Assembly (NCBI RefSeq): GCF_030518195.1 | Contig: NZ_JAULSC010000015.1 | Location: forward strand, 1 to 64,000 | Source of the DNA: Nocardioides cremeus | GTDB taxonomy: Bacteria > Actinomycetota > Actinomycetes > Propionibacteriales > Nocardioidaceae | DNA: 64,000 nt | Direction of reading: 5' to 3' | Part shown: positions 1-6,982 of the stretch, in pieces | Position numbering within the stretch: the stretch's first letter is position 1 | How the letters are laid out: each line of letters starts with the position of its first letter | Translations under genes and position numbers: made by a program | The notes under the pieces: model-generated | Databases searched by the model: none | The model's input: only the letters and a program-made list of their open reading frames with translations | What the model was told of the DNA's origin: nothing

Positions 1-83
1 TGCGCCCTGAGCGCACCAAAGGCCGCGCCCTGCACCAGCTCGAACAACTCGGCTACACCGTCACCCTGGAGAAAGCCAGCTAA
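1..83 (+). CDS. C-terminal tail of a truncated CDS, possibly a transposase
   Basis: An open frame entering from the left edge ends at TAA 81-83 and gives about 26 residues (RPERTKGRALHQLEQLGYTV...). The basic, Leu-rich end with a closing QLEQLGYTVTL-type strand resembles the tails of several actinobacterial DDE transposases. This is recollection of a style, not a diagnostic motif. The rest of the gene lies outside the window, so family and function cannot be settled. Confidence 0.35.
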   Translation, partial: RPERTKGRALHQLEQLGYTVTLEKAS

Positions 84-162
84 CCCCGGCCAACTGTTTA
101 TCTTCGTATCAGACGGTTGCTAGCGCGGCCTCCTCAGCCAACGGGGGTGCAGACGCAACGAA

Positions 163-184
163 CCCCCGTGCCGCTGCACGGGGG
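163..184 (-). terminator. Hairpin downstream of the sulfurtransferase operon
   Basis: A 9 bp GC-rich stem (CCCCCGTGC / GCACGGGGG) with a 4 nt loop lies just after the DUF1416 stop, on the minus strand. A second G5 run at 143-147 could pair with the same C5 run, so two mutually exclusive hairpins are possible. There is no clear T tract, as is common for actinobacterial terminators. Confidence 0.5.
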
Positions 185-214
185 CTCGCTGGGATCCAGG
201 GTGCCAGAGATGGC

Positions 215-511
215 TCAGACGCTGATGGAGACCTCGGCGACCTCGCCCACCTGGGCGTGGACCTTGCGGTCCACGGGGTCGGCCTTGGGGGCCAGGGTGC
301 GCAGGGTCCACTCGCCGTTGCCGGCGAAGAACCGGAAGTGCCCGGTCGCTGAGGTGGGGACCTCGGCGGTGAACTCGCCGGTGCGGTCGAGCAGGCGCAC
401 GTAGGCGCTGGCCACCGGCTCACCGTCGCGCAGCACCTGCCCCTGCACCACGGCCTCCTTGGCCACGTCGATGCCGTCGAGCGAGAGACCGCCCTGGGTC
501 GCGCCGCACAT
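215..511 (-). CDS. DUF1416 family protein
   Basis: This 98-residue protein matches the small DUF1416 family (SseC-type in mycobacteria), typically encoded directly after a thiosulfate sulfurtransferase. It starts MCGATQGG and then reads as a compact beta-rich domain (VVQGQVLRDGEPVASAYVRL) like a carboxypeptidase-regulatory or transthyretin-type fold. The biochemical role of the family is not established; its constant partnership with the sulfurtransferase suggests a role in sulfur transfer. Its ATG shares one base with the upstream stop (TGATG), so the two are translationally coupled. It is the last gene of the operon. Confidence 0.9.
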   Translation of the reverse strand: MCGATQGGLSLDGIDVAKEAVVQGQVLRDGEPVASAYVRLLDRTGEFTAEVPTSATGHFRFFAGNGEWTLRTLAPKADPVDRKVHAQVGEVAEVSISV

Positions 512-1368
512 CAGGCGTCCTCGGCGGTGCCGGGCTCGTCGCCGAGCGCGATCGGGACGCCCACGAGCGAGCCGTACTCGGTCCAGGAGCCGTCGTAGTT
601 CTTCACGTTCTGGTGGCCGAGGAGCTCCTTGAGCACGAACCAGGTCAGCGACGAGCGCTCACCGATGCGGCACAGCGCGATGGTGTCCTTGGAGTCGTCG
701 ATGCCGACCTCGGCGTAGAGCGCCTTGAGGTCCTCGTCGGACTTGAAGGTGCCGTCGTCGTTGCAGTTCTTGCTCCACGGCACGTTGAGGCTGGTCGGCA
801 CGTGGCCGGCGCGCTGGGCCTGCTCCTGCGGCAGGTGGGCCGGGGCGAGCAGGCGGCCGGCGTACTCGTCGGGGCTGCGCACGTCGATCAGGTTCTGGGT
901 GCCGATCGCGGCGACGGTGTCGTCGCGGAAGGCGCGGATCGAGCGGTCCTGCTCGGTCGCGGTGTACGACGTCTTCTCGCGGCTGGGCACCTCGTCGGTG
1001 AGCGGGCGCGAGTCGAGCTCCCACTTCTTGCGGCCGCCGTCCATCAGCTTGACGTCGGCGTGGCCGTAGAGCGTGAAGTACCAGTAGGCGTAGGCGGCGA
1101 ACCAGTTGTTGTTGCCGCCGTAGAGCACCACGGTGTCGTCGTTGGCGACGCCGCGCTCGCTGAGCAGCTCCTCGAACTGGCGCTTGTTGACGAAGTCGCG
1201 ACGCACCTGGTCCTGCAGGTCGGTGGTCCAGTCGAGCTTGATCGCGCCGGCGATGTGGCCCTTGTCGTAGGCGGTGGTGTCCTCGTCGACCTCGATGAGG
1301 ACGACGTTGTCGTCGTGGGCGTGCTCCTCCACCCACTGGGTGGTGACGAGGCTGGTCTCGCGGGTCAT
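511..1368 (-). CDS. Thiosulfate sulfurtransferase (tandem rhodanese)
   Basis: This 285-residue protein has two rhodanese domains. The N-terminal one is inactive and contains the family LYGGNNNWFA stretch; the C-terminal one is catalytic, with Cys233 in CRIGERS, the CRxGxR-type loop of thiosulfate sulfurtransferases. It moves sulfane sulfur from thiosulfate to a thiol acceptor and is a cytoplasmic enzyme of the CysA2/SseA group. The start ATG at 1368 has a GAAAGG ribosome site. It lies between DUF4395 and DUF1416, the usual order in actinobacteria, and is probably under the leader ORF at 2012-2089. Confidence 0.93.
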   Translation of the reverse strand: MTRETSLVTTQWVEEHAHDDNVVLIEVDEDTTAYDKGHIAGAIKLDWTTDLQDQVRRDFVNKRQFEELLSERGVANDDTVVLYGGNNNWFAAYAYWYFTLYGHADVKLMDGGRKKWELDSRPLTDEVPSREKTSYTATEQDRSIRAFRDDTVAAIGTQNLIDVRSPDEYAGRLLAPAHLPQEQAQRAGHVPTSLNVPWSKNCNDDGTFKSDEDLKALYAEVGIDDSKDTIALCRIGERSSLTWFVLKELLGHQNVKNYDGSWTEYGSLVGVPIALGDEPGTAEDA

Positions 1369-1410
1369 AGAAAGGCCTTTCGTTGACGTGCAGGGAAGTG
1401 TGTGAAGGTC

Positions 1411-1902
1411 TCAGGAGGTGGCGCGCCTGATCAGCAGGTACATCTCGCAGCCGAGGCAGAACCGGAAGACGGCGTTGAGGGTGGCGGCGACCAGCGCGAA
1501 GCCGATCGCGACCTGGGCCAGGACGGTGAGGCCGGCGGCGTACCCGGCGATCGCGACCAGGGTGAAGACCAGGCCGACGCTCTGCGCGAAGCGCGGCGGG
1601 GCCGGGTCCTCGAGCTCGTGGGGAGCGGCGAGCCGGGGGCGGATGAACCGCTTGAAGGCCCACGAGTGCGGGGTGTGCTGCACGCCGCGGGCGGCGCCGA
1701 GCGCGAAGAGCGAGGCCTGGGCGATGGTCAGCACCAGCGCCGCGACCGGCGGCAGGCCGAGGATCGCGATCAGCACCAGGGCGGTGACGCCGGCGGCGAA
1801 CTGCGGGCCGCGGGGGTCGATGCCGGCCCGCGCCGGAGCGTGGCCCGTGGCGTGGGGCTGGGTGACGGGCGCGGAGGTGCGCTCGGTGGTCGTGCTCGAC
1901 AT
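1411..1902 (-). CDS. DUF4395 membrane protein
   Basis: The protein has 163 residues with about four hydrophobic helices (around residues 35-55, 58-72, 108-125 and 128-150). The conserved DUF4395 motif FCLGCEMY lies near the C-terminus, carrying two Cys on one side of the last helix. Members commonly sit between a thioredoxin-like gene and a sulfurtransferase, suggesting a redox or sulfur carrier role in the membrane; that role is inferred. The ATG at 1902 follows AGGAGAG. It is the first structural gene after the leader ORF. The expected thioredoxin partner is at 6983-7465 rather than next door. Confidence 0.9.
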   Translation of the reverse strand: MSSTTTERTSAPVTQPHATGHAPARAGIDPRGPQFAAGVTALVLIAILGLPPVAALVLTIAQASLFALGAARGVQHTPHSWAFKRFIRPRLAAPHELEDPAPPRFAQSVGLVFTLVAIAGYAAGLTVLAQVAIGFALVAATLNAVFRFCLGCEMYLLIRRATS

Positions 1903-2011
1903 GTCTCTCCTGAGGATGGCGTCGCCGGAACGGCTGGAACCGCGGCCCTGCGGGTCGCGGTCGACGGCGCTGCGCGTGCTCAGACGAGGAGCAGGAGGAA
2001 AGGCAGCGCCG

Positions 2012-2089
2012 TCACGACATCCGACACAGGCTCGAGCGCATGCGGCAGTGGTCGACTGCGCGCCGCTTCGTGAGCCAAGTCGTGATCAT
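2012..2089 (-). CDS. Leader peptide of the sulfur operon (putative attenuator ORF)
   Basis: This 25-codon ORF begins MITTW and continues LTKRRAVDHCRMRSSLCR before its stop. It matches the style of actinobacterial leader peptides (LTxRRHVDLCRxxSxLCR) placed before sulfur-assimilation genes. It lies 110 nt upstream of DUF4395 on the same strand. Its ATG is preceded by TATTGT with a 7 nt gap, so it is probably leaderless. Two Cys codons near the stop could let ribosome stalling report cysteine charging; cysteine-responsive leaderless ORFs are known from mycobacteria. It is too short for ordinary gene finders. The match is from memory of the family. Confidence 0.65.
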   Translation of the reverse strand: MITTWLTKRRAVDHCRMRSSLCRMS

Positions 2090-2096
2090 GTGGGTG

Positions 2097-2102
2097 ACAA
2101 TA
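2097..2102 (-). promoter_or_regulatory. -10 box for the leader ORF
   Basis: TATTGT (minus strand) fits TAnnnT and ends 7 nt before the leader ATG, so transcription would begin at or next to the start codon. A GGAAT pentamer lies about 16-18 nt upstream, but the spacing and -10 do not make a convincing SigR/SigH-type promoter. Confidence 0.45.
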
Positions 2103-2214
2103 CGATCCGCACCTCGGGTATTCCGCATCACGTCTCACCAGTCGGACACGCGTCTTGCATGATGAGAAAGGTTACCGGCGCGTCACTTCTCCAGCGAAAG
2201 GTCGTTGGCCTGAC

Positions 2215-2529
2215 ATGACCCGATACACCGGACGTCGCATCGTCAGCCTGTTCCCGGGCCTGGACCAGACCCTGCAGGACGCCCTGCTCGCCGCTATCGA
2301 GCACGTGCTCATCGAGGCGGAGGCGGAGCGCATCTGGATCGAGGAGTCCCCCACCCACGACCTGCGGGTGCACGCGCAGCTGCCGCCCGTCGACGCGGCG
2401 CCGGCACCCGTGGTGCCGATCGGGGCCGCTCCGTCGGCCCTGACGATCCGGTCGTCGGTGTCAGTGGACCCGAGCACGGCGGACAAGCTGTCCCCGCGGG
2501 ACTGCCCCGACACGGAGTCGGTGGAGTAG
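2215..2529 (+). CDS. Hypothetical protein
   Basis: This is a 104-residue ORF from ATG 2215. The N-terminal half looks like a folded helical segment (residues 10-45, with FPGLDQTLQDALLAAIEHVL) followed by an acidic IWIEES stretch. The C-terminal half is Pro/Ala-rich and probably disordered. No family is recognised. GAAAGG lies 14 nt before the start, a weak ribosome site. Its 3' end overlaps the convergent ORF at 2461-2718 by 69 nt, so at least one of the two probably has a different end or is not expressed. Confidence 0.45.
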   Translation: MTRYTGRRIVSLFPGLDQTLQDALLAAIEHVLIEAEAERIWIEESPTHDLRVHAQLPPVDAAPAPVVPIGAAPSALTIRSSVSVDPSTADKLSPRDCPDTESVE

Positions 2530-2718
2530 CCGGCGCTGGTGCAGCTCGCCCGAGCAGCCGCACTCGTCGCCGCCGTAGTAGGACCACGGGTCGTCGACCA
2601 GCACGTGGCAGCAGCGCTGCGACCACACCAGCGGCTCCAGCACCCGCTGCACCGGCCCCAGGCAGGAGTGACCGCACTGGGGACAGGTCGTCGCGGGCGC
2701 TCGGTGCAGCAGGCTCAT
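2461..2718 (-). CDS. Small Cys-rich, possibly zinc-binding protein
   Basis: The ORF gives 85 residues from ATG 2718, or 90 from an in-frame GTG at 2733. It has a CPQCGH knuckle near the N-terminus, then RCCH and a CGC cluster within an aromatic segment (DDPWSYYGG). The Cys pairs are spaced like a zinc ribbon, but no known family was recognised. The basic tail after residue 60 lies over the end of the convergent ORF and looks less protein-like. Amino-acid composition of the first 60 residues favours a real gene; neighbours say nothing about function. Confidence 0.45.
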   Translation of the reverse strand: MSLLHRAPATTCPQCGHSCLGPVQRVLEPLVWSQRCCHVLVDDPWSYYGGDECGCSGELHQRRLLHRLRVGAVPRGQLVRRARVH

Positions 2719-2819
2719 CTGCCCAGGACACACCCGGTGGGCGTCGCGTGGGCGCGGTGCCGGCGTACGTCACCAGGATCGGGGACGCGCGAAAGGCGCG
2801 ACGCTAGGGTCGTCGCACC

Positions 2820-3863
2820 ATGAGCACCCGACCCGCCGGCCGCACGCGCACCGCCCTCGTGACCGGCGTGGCCGGCCAGGACGGGGTCTACCTGGCCCGG
2901 CACCTGCGCTCGCTGGGCTACCACGTGGTCGGCACGCTGCGCCCGGGCAGCCGGTGGGCGCCGCTGACGCTGGGGCGCGCCTACGCCTACCTCGACGGCG
3001 TGCAGCTGGTCGACCTCGACCAGCGCGACCACGAGGGCTGGGCGGCGGTGCTCGAGGGGCTGCAGCCCGACGAGATCTACAACCTCGCCGGCTTCTCGTC
3101 GGTGGGGGCGTCGTGGGGGCACGCCGAGGTGGTCGCCGAGACCAACGGGCTCGCGGTGCTGCGGATGCTCGAGGAGCTCGTCGCCTTCCGCGACCGGCAC
3201 GGCTGGTCGCCGCGGTTCTTCCAGCCCTCGAGCTCGGAGATGTTCGGGACCTCCGACCAGCAGCCCCAGACCGAGGGCACCCCCCACCACCCGCGCTCGC
3301 CGTACGCCGCCTCGAAGTCGTTCGCCCACCACCTGGTCGTCAACTACCGCGAGTCCTACGGGCTGTTCACCGCCACCGGCACGCTCTACAACCACGAGAG
3401 CCCGCTGCGCGGCGAGCAGTTCGTGACCCGCAAGATCACCCGCTCGGTCGCCGAGATCGCGCTCGGGCGGCGCGACGAGGTGGTGCTGGGCAACCTCGAC
3501 GTACGCCGCGACTGGGGGTTCGCCGGCGACTACGCCGTCGCGATGCAGCGGATGCTGCAGCTCGACGACCCGCAGGACTTCATCGTCGCCACCGGCACCT
3601 CCCGGCCCCTGGCCGAGGTGGTGGAGGTGGCCTTCGCCGCCGCGGGGCTCGGCTCGCCCGAGGGCTACCTGCGCCAGGACCCGGCGCTGATGCGCCCCGC
3701 CGACGTCGCCGACCTCGTGGGCGACCCGACCAAGGCGCGCGAGCAGCTCGGCTGGACGCCCAGCGTCTCGTTCGAGCAGGTCATCGAGCACATGGTGCGC
3801 GTCGACGTGACCCGGCTCGAGCGGGGCGTCGAGGACGCGGCCGACTACCTCTCGCCCGCCTGA
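2820..3863 (+). CDS. GDP-mannose 4,6-dehydratase-like NDP-sugar epimerase/dehydratase
   Basis: This 347-residue protein is an extended short-chain dehydrogenase with a Rossmann TGVAGQDGVYL loop at residues 15-25. It has the catalytic PSSSEMFG segment, the YAASK Tyr-Lys pair, the NHESP loop and a RRDWGFAGDYA signature, all typical of the GDP-mannose 4,6-dehydratase (Gmd) branch. Gmd makes GDP-4-keto-6-deoxymannose for fucose or rhamnose-type sugars. No partner reductase gene is adjacent, so the exact product is open. TAGGGT lies 9 nt before the ATG and there is no Shine-Dalgarno, so the start is probably leaderless. Confidence 0.85.
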   Translation: MSTRPAGRTRTALVTGVAGQDGVYLARHLRSLGYHVVGTLRPGSRWAPLTLGRAYAYLDGVQLVDLDQRDHEGWAAVLEGLQPDEIYNLAGFSSVGASWGHAEVVAETNGLAVLRMLEELVAFRDRHGWSPRFFQPSSSEMFGTSDQQPQTEGTPHHPRSPYAASKSFAHHLVVNYRESYGLFTATGTLYNHESPLRGEQFVTRKITRSVAEIALGRRDEVVLGNLDVRRDWGFAGDYAVAMQRMLQLDDPQDFIVATGTSRPLAEVVEVAFAAAGLGSPEGYLRQDPALMRPADVADLVGDPTKAREQLGWTPSVSFEQVIEHMVRVDVTRLERGVEDAADYLSPA

Positions 3864-3891
3864 TCTGCGGTCGCTGCGGGGCTTGTCCACA

Positions 3892-3914
3892 GGCGCCAGG
3901 TGAGACCTGGCGCC
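3892..3914 (+). terminator. Terminator hairpin after the dehydratase gene
   Basis: A perfect 10 bp inverted repeat (GGCGCCAGGT arm) with a 3 nt GAG loop starts 29 nt after the dehydratase stop. Confidence 0.65.
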
Positions 3915-3987
3915 GAACTGGGTAGGTCTCTACCGTGAATCGCGCCCACCCCGCTCCCGTGGGCGCCCTCTCGGGAAAGCAGAACAG

Positions 3988-4536
3988 ATGAGACGACACC
4001 TCGCGTACGCCGCCGGCGCGGCCGTGCTCGCCCTGGCCGGTTGCGGTGGGGACGACCCCACGCCCCAGGTCGCCGACCCGACTCCCACCGCGACCGTCTC
4101 GGCCTCGCCGAGTGCGAGTGCGGCGGTGGAGAAGGAGGCGTGGGAGAAGAAGACCGATGACGGTGCGGTTGCGTTTGTCGAGCACTGGCTCGAGGTCTTC
4201 AACGAGATGCAGGTGACCGGCGAGCGGTCGGACCTCCGTGCAATCAGCAGCGGTGAGTGCCAGTCCTGCGCAAACATCTTCGAGAAGTCCAAAGAGATAT
4301 ACGGGGCAGGCGGCTCTATCCAAACCAAGGGATGGAGCGTGGATCAGATTGGCATCTCGCCTGGCCTTGAGGACGACGAGCGGCAAGTCGCTGTTCGAGT
4401 TCGACAGGCGCCACAGACCGTGATGAGTGCCGATGGAGAGAAAACCAAGTTCCCGGGTGGGCCTTTAACTGTCACCGCTACCGTTGCCTGGTCGGGCAAC
4501 GAGTGGACGATGCAAGAACTGGCCCTGCAGTCATGA
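3988..4536 (+). CDS. DUF6318-like lipoprotein
   Basis: A 182-residue protein starts with a lipoprotein signal: MRRH, a hydrophobic Ala-rich core and the lipobox LAGC (Cys around residue 19). A Thr/Ser/Ala-rich linker follows. The folded domain resembles the DUF6318 group (AFVEHWLEVFNEM, a CQSC pair, then KGWSVDQIGI). The two Cys in CQSC may form a disulfide outside the cell. It should be anchored to the outer face of the membrane; its function is unknown. The TGA overlaps the ATG of the PKD protein gene, so the two form a translationally coupled pair. GC content is lower in the second half than in its neighbours. Confidence 0.75.
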   Translation: MRRHLAYAAGAAVLALAGCGGDDPTPQVADPTPTATVSASPSASAAVEKEAWEKKTDDGAVAFVEHWLEVFNEMQVTGERSDLRAISSGECQSCANIFEKSKEIYGAGGSIQTKGWSVDQIGISPGLEDDERQVAVRVRQAPQTVMSADGEKTKFPGGPLTVTATVAWSGNEWTMQELALQS

Positions 4537-5375
4537 GGTTCGCCATGGTCCTGTTCATCGTCGCCTCCTCGCTGTTCCCTAGCGCTCCAGCGACGGCTGC
4601 GGACGGTTGCGCAAGTGAAACCCAAGCAGCTTCCGGCGTGTTCACCACCAGCCTCGTTTGCGCATCCGAGACGGGGGTCGAATCTGAGGACATCCAGTCC
4701 GCTAGCAGTAGCGGCGCTACGTACTCACTCCAACCCGTTTGTATGCACAGTGACGGCATCACTGACTCGACGGCGTTTGGTTGCGGCGCGAACCAAGTGG
4801 CGTGTGGCCAAGACGGGCTGATGTACCACGTGAACCTGCATCAAGGCGGCAACGTCACGAACCTAGGCCAACAGTGCATCGAGCCCGGCGACCCCGTCGC
4901 CGCAGCAACCGCACCCGTCCTGACCCCGGGCCGCATCCTCGAGGCCTTCCGCCGCATCCCCCTGCCGGAGGCACCCCTGGAGGTGCAGCCGCCGGGCGGG
5001 GAGACGCTGGTCAACTTCGACACGATCCTGCACACCCAGGCCGAGCCGTTCACCGAGACCGTCCAGCTGCTCGGGCGACAGGTCACCTTCGACATCAGCC
5101 CGGCCAGCTTCACCTGGAGCCTCGGCAACGGCGAGACCATGACCACCACCGACCCCGGGCGCCCGTGGGCGCGCGGCGTGCCGATGGACCAATACGTCTC
5201 GCACCGCTACACCGAGGCCGGCCCCGTCACCCTCGCCCTCACCACCACGTGGGGCGCACGGTGGCGGCTGGGCAACGGGCCGTGGCGCGACGTCGACGGC
5301 ACGGTCACCATGACCAGCCCCGCGCAGGACCTCCAGGTCCGCACCGCCCAGCCGCAGCTGGTCTCCTACGACTAG
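4533..5375 (+). CDS. Secreted PKD-domain protein
   Basis: The start at ATG 4533 (ATGA overlap with the lipoprotein stop) gives 280 residues and places a signal peptide (MRFAMVLFIVASSLFPSAPATAA) at the N-terminus; an upstream in-frame ATG at 4503 would bury it. Residues 30-110 hold several Cys (likely disulfides). The C-terminal ~110 residues look like a PKD-type beta domain (TFTWSLGNGETM..., ending in a HRYTEAGPVTLAL strand). It is exported and probably acts with the lipoprotein, but the role is unknown. Its stop overlaps the end of the decayed IS481 element, so the native C-terminus may have been altered. Confidence 0.75.
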   Translation: MRFAMVLFIVASSLFPSAPATAADGCASETQAASGVFTTSLVCASETGVESEDIQSASSSGATYSLQPVCMHSDGITDSTAFGCGANQVACGQDGLMYHVNLHQGGNVTNLGQQCIEPGDPVAAATAPVLTPGRILEAFRRIPLPEAPLEVQPPGGETLVNFDTILHTQAEPFTETVQLLGRQVTFDISPASFTWSLGNGETMTTTDPGRPWARGVPMDQYVSHRYTEAGPVTLALTTTWGARWRLGNGPWRDVDGTVTMTSPAQDLQVRTAQPQLVSYD

Positions 5376-6012
5376 CTGCAAGAGGGCTGGACGATGGTGA
5401 CGCCGCCCCGAAGGCGAGATGCTGGGGGCCGTCCATCGGCTCCGCTGTGCGGGCGGTGGTAGCTGTAGTCGATGTTTCAGACAGCGATCGCCGAAGAGCG
5501 GGCGTCCTCGCTCTTGAGCTGGCGGGCGTAGAGCAATGGCTCGGCCAGGATTCGATGGTGGCGCTCAACCTTTCCGTTGTGGCGCGGGTCTACGGCTTCG
5601 TCTTCTGATCTCATGAGCGTCGGCCGACGATCCGGGCGGAGTCACCGGAGCGGTAGCAGGTCCGTTGTCGGTGACGAAGCTTGCAGGTGGCGGGTGACGG
5701 TTCGGCGGTTGATGCCGACGCCGAACTCGGCGGGCTCACCGGTGATGCGATCGGCGGACCACTTGTGCTCGCGTCGCCAGGACTCGATCTTTTCGATGAC
5801 CCAGGCTGGTGTGGCCTTCGGGCTACGGTGCGGGCTCGATGAGCGATCGCGCAGTCCAGCATCGCTGTGACGCCGTCAGCTATTGACCCACTTCGACGCA
5901 CAAGCCGCGAGATTCCCACCCCGGCGGCCGCGTGGGCGATGGGGCGCGCCTTGCAGCGCTCGACCAACCGGCGGCGTCCCTCCGTGCTGAGCGAGGCGTT
6001 GACGTGGCTCAC
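5372..6012 (-). pseudogene. Decayed IS481-family transposase
   Basis: Minus-strand pieces in different frames add up to an IS481 transposase. They start at GTG 6012 with SHVNASLSTEGRRRLVERC, continue in another frame with DRSSSPHRSPKATPAWVIEK and IESWRREHKWSADRI, then have VTDNG directly joined to PRHNGKVERHHRILAEPLLY, a TGA where the family has Trp (AV*NIDYSYHRPHS), and an end ASRLRGGVT before TAG 5374-5372. About half of the ~1 kb gene is missing, including most of the DDE core, and at least two frameshifts are present. It cannot be active. Its GTG overlaps the MarR gene stop, and its TAG overlaps the PKD gene stop. Confidence 0.85.
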
Positions 6013-6446
6013 GCGTCCATCGCGTAGGAGCGCTCGACCAGGTCGGTCATTGCCTGCTGGAAGTCGCGGCGCTCTTTGTCGCTCCAGCCCCTGGTCAGCT
6101 CAACGAGCACTTCCTCCTGCCAACGATGCGCCTGGTCCAGCATTAACCGGCCCGCAGAGGTGAGCGATGCTTCGCGTCGTCGACCATCGGCCGTGGACGC
6201 CGCCATGACCAGATACCCAGCTGCCGTGGCGCTCTTGATCAACCGTGACGCGCCGCTCTGGTCGATCCCGATCTCGTGCGCGATCGCGTTCACCGTTGCC
6301 GGGGTCGCGCGAAGACTGATCGCATGGGCGGCCTCGCAGACGAGCACGAGCCGTCCCTGCTCGCCGCCCGTGTCCGCTGCGACAACTCGGCGCGACCAGT
6401 ACCTGACGAAGTGGAACAGGACCTGTCCCGGGCCAGGGCCTGTCAT
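6009..6446 (-). CDS. MarR-family transcriptional regulator
   Basis: This 145-residue winged-helix protein starts at ATG 6446, which overlaps the stop of the NTF2-like gene (ATGA). The longer open frame upstream lies over that gene and is not used. Helix 1 (FHFVRYWSRRV) forms the dimer region. A recognition helix (DQSGASRLIKSATAAGYL) and a wing (STADGRRREASLTSAG) are clear MarR features. It probably represses its own operon through the palindrome at 6833-6849. The ligand is unknown. Confidence 0.85.
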   Translation of the reverse strand: MTGPGPGQVLFHFVRYWSRRVVAADTGGEQGRLVLVCEAAHAISLRATPATVNAIAHEIGIDQSGASRLIKSATAAGYLVMAASTADGRRREASLTSAGRLMLDQAHRWQEEVLVELTRGWSDKERRDFQQAMTDLVERSYAMDA

Positions 6447-6823
6447 TCGGTTGCCGCCATCTCGCGGCAGATGTAGGCCAGCTCGAGAGCGGCCTTGAGG
6501 TCCGGCAGCCTGAGAGCAGCCGTGACCTTCCCACCGGCAGCGCGGAAGACCGTCGCCACCCGCGTGGATTCCGTGCTCTCGGGCCAGGTCGCGTCCTCCT
6601 CGACCACCATCAGTCGCTCGCTGACTGGGTGCCAGGACCGAGGAACCAGCTTGATCCCCGAGCGCTCCACCCACTCGGCGAACTGCGCAGGGGCGATCGG
6701 GCCCGCCCCCTTCGGCCCGAGCACCACAACCGGATCGCCGACCGCCCGCGCAGATCGCTGTAGGTCGCCGGCATTGACGCTCGCGTGCCACTCGTTGATC
6801 GCTTCTTCAAGGTTGGACTGCAT
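6443..6823 (-). CDS. NTF2-like / SnoaL-fold protein
   Basis: This gene encodes 126 residues from ATG 6823. The start pattern MQSNLEEAINEWHASVNAGD followed by a mixed alpha-beta domain is typical of the NTF2-like (SnoaL) superfamily of small cone-shaped enzymes and binding proteins. Polar residues expected to line the pocket are present, but no specific substrate can be read off. TATGAT lies 6 nt before the ATG, so translation is probably leaderless, and the box overlaps the MarR-type palindrome. It forms a two-gene operon with the regulator. Confidence 0.7.
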   Translation of the reverse strand: MQSNLEEAINEWHASVNAGDLQRSARAVGDPVVVLGPKGAGPIAPAQFAEWVERSGIKLVPRSWHPVSERLMVVEEDATWPESTESTRVATVFRAAGGKVTAALRLPDLKAALELAYICREMAATE

Positions 6824-6829
6824 GATCCA

Positions 6830-6849
6830 ATCATATGCGATCCGCATAT
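6830..6849 (-). promoter_or_regulatory. Leaderless -10 box overlapped by a palindromic operator
   Basis: ATATGCG and CGCATAT form a perfect 7 bp inverted repeat with a 3 bp spacer at 6833-6849. The -10 box TATGAT (6835-6830 on the minus strand) overlaps one half and ends 6 nt before the NTF2-like ATG. A MarR dimer here would block RNA polymerase, so autorepression is the simplest reading. Confidence 0.65.
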
Positions 6850-6982
6850 ATATGTTCGGGGCGTGTGTGACATCAGCCTCCTGCCCCGCAACAACCAATC
6901 TCCCTGGGCGGTGCGTCAGCAACCGGACCCAGCAGCCAAAACTGTTGCCAGCTCACCGCTGGCCCAGGTCCAGCCCCGCGAG

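Noticed and set aside
613..1386. A 257-residue plus-strand frame
   Set aside because: Antisense to the sulfurtransferase, with valine/glycine/aspartate-rich shadow composition.
2103..2135. SigR/SigH-type promoter (GGAAT) before the leader ORF
   Set aside because: The GGAAT is present but no GTT lies at the right distance; TATTGT at leaderless spacing explains the start better.
2539..2823. A 94-residue plus-strand frame
   Set aside because: Antisense to the Cys-rich ORF and running over the dehydratase promoter; no protein-like features.
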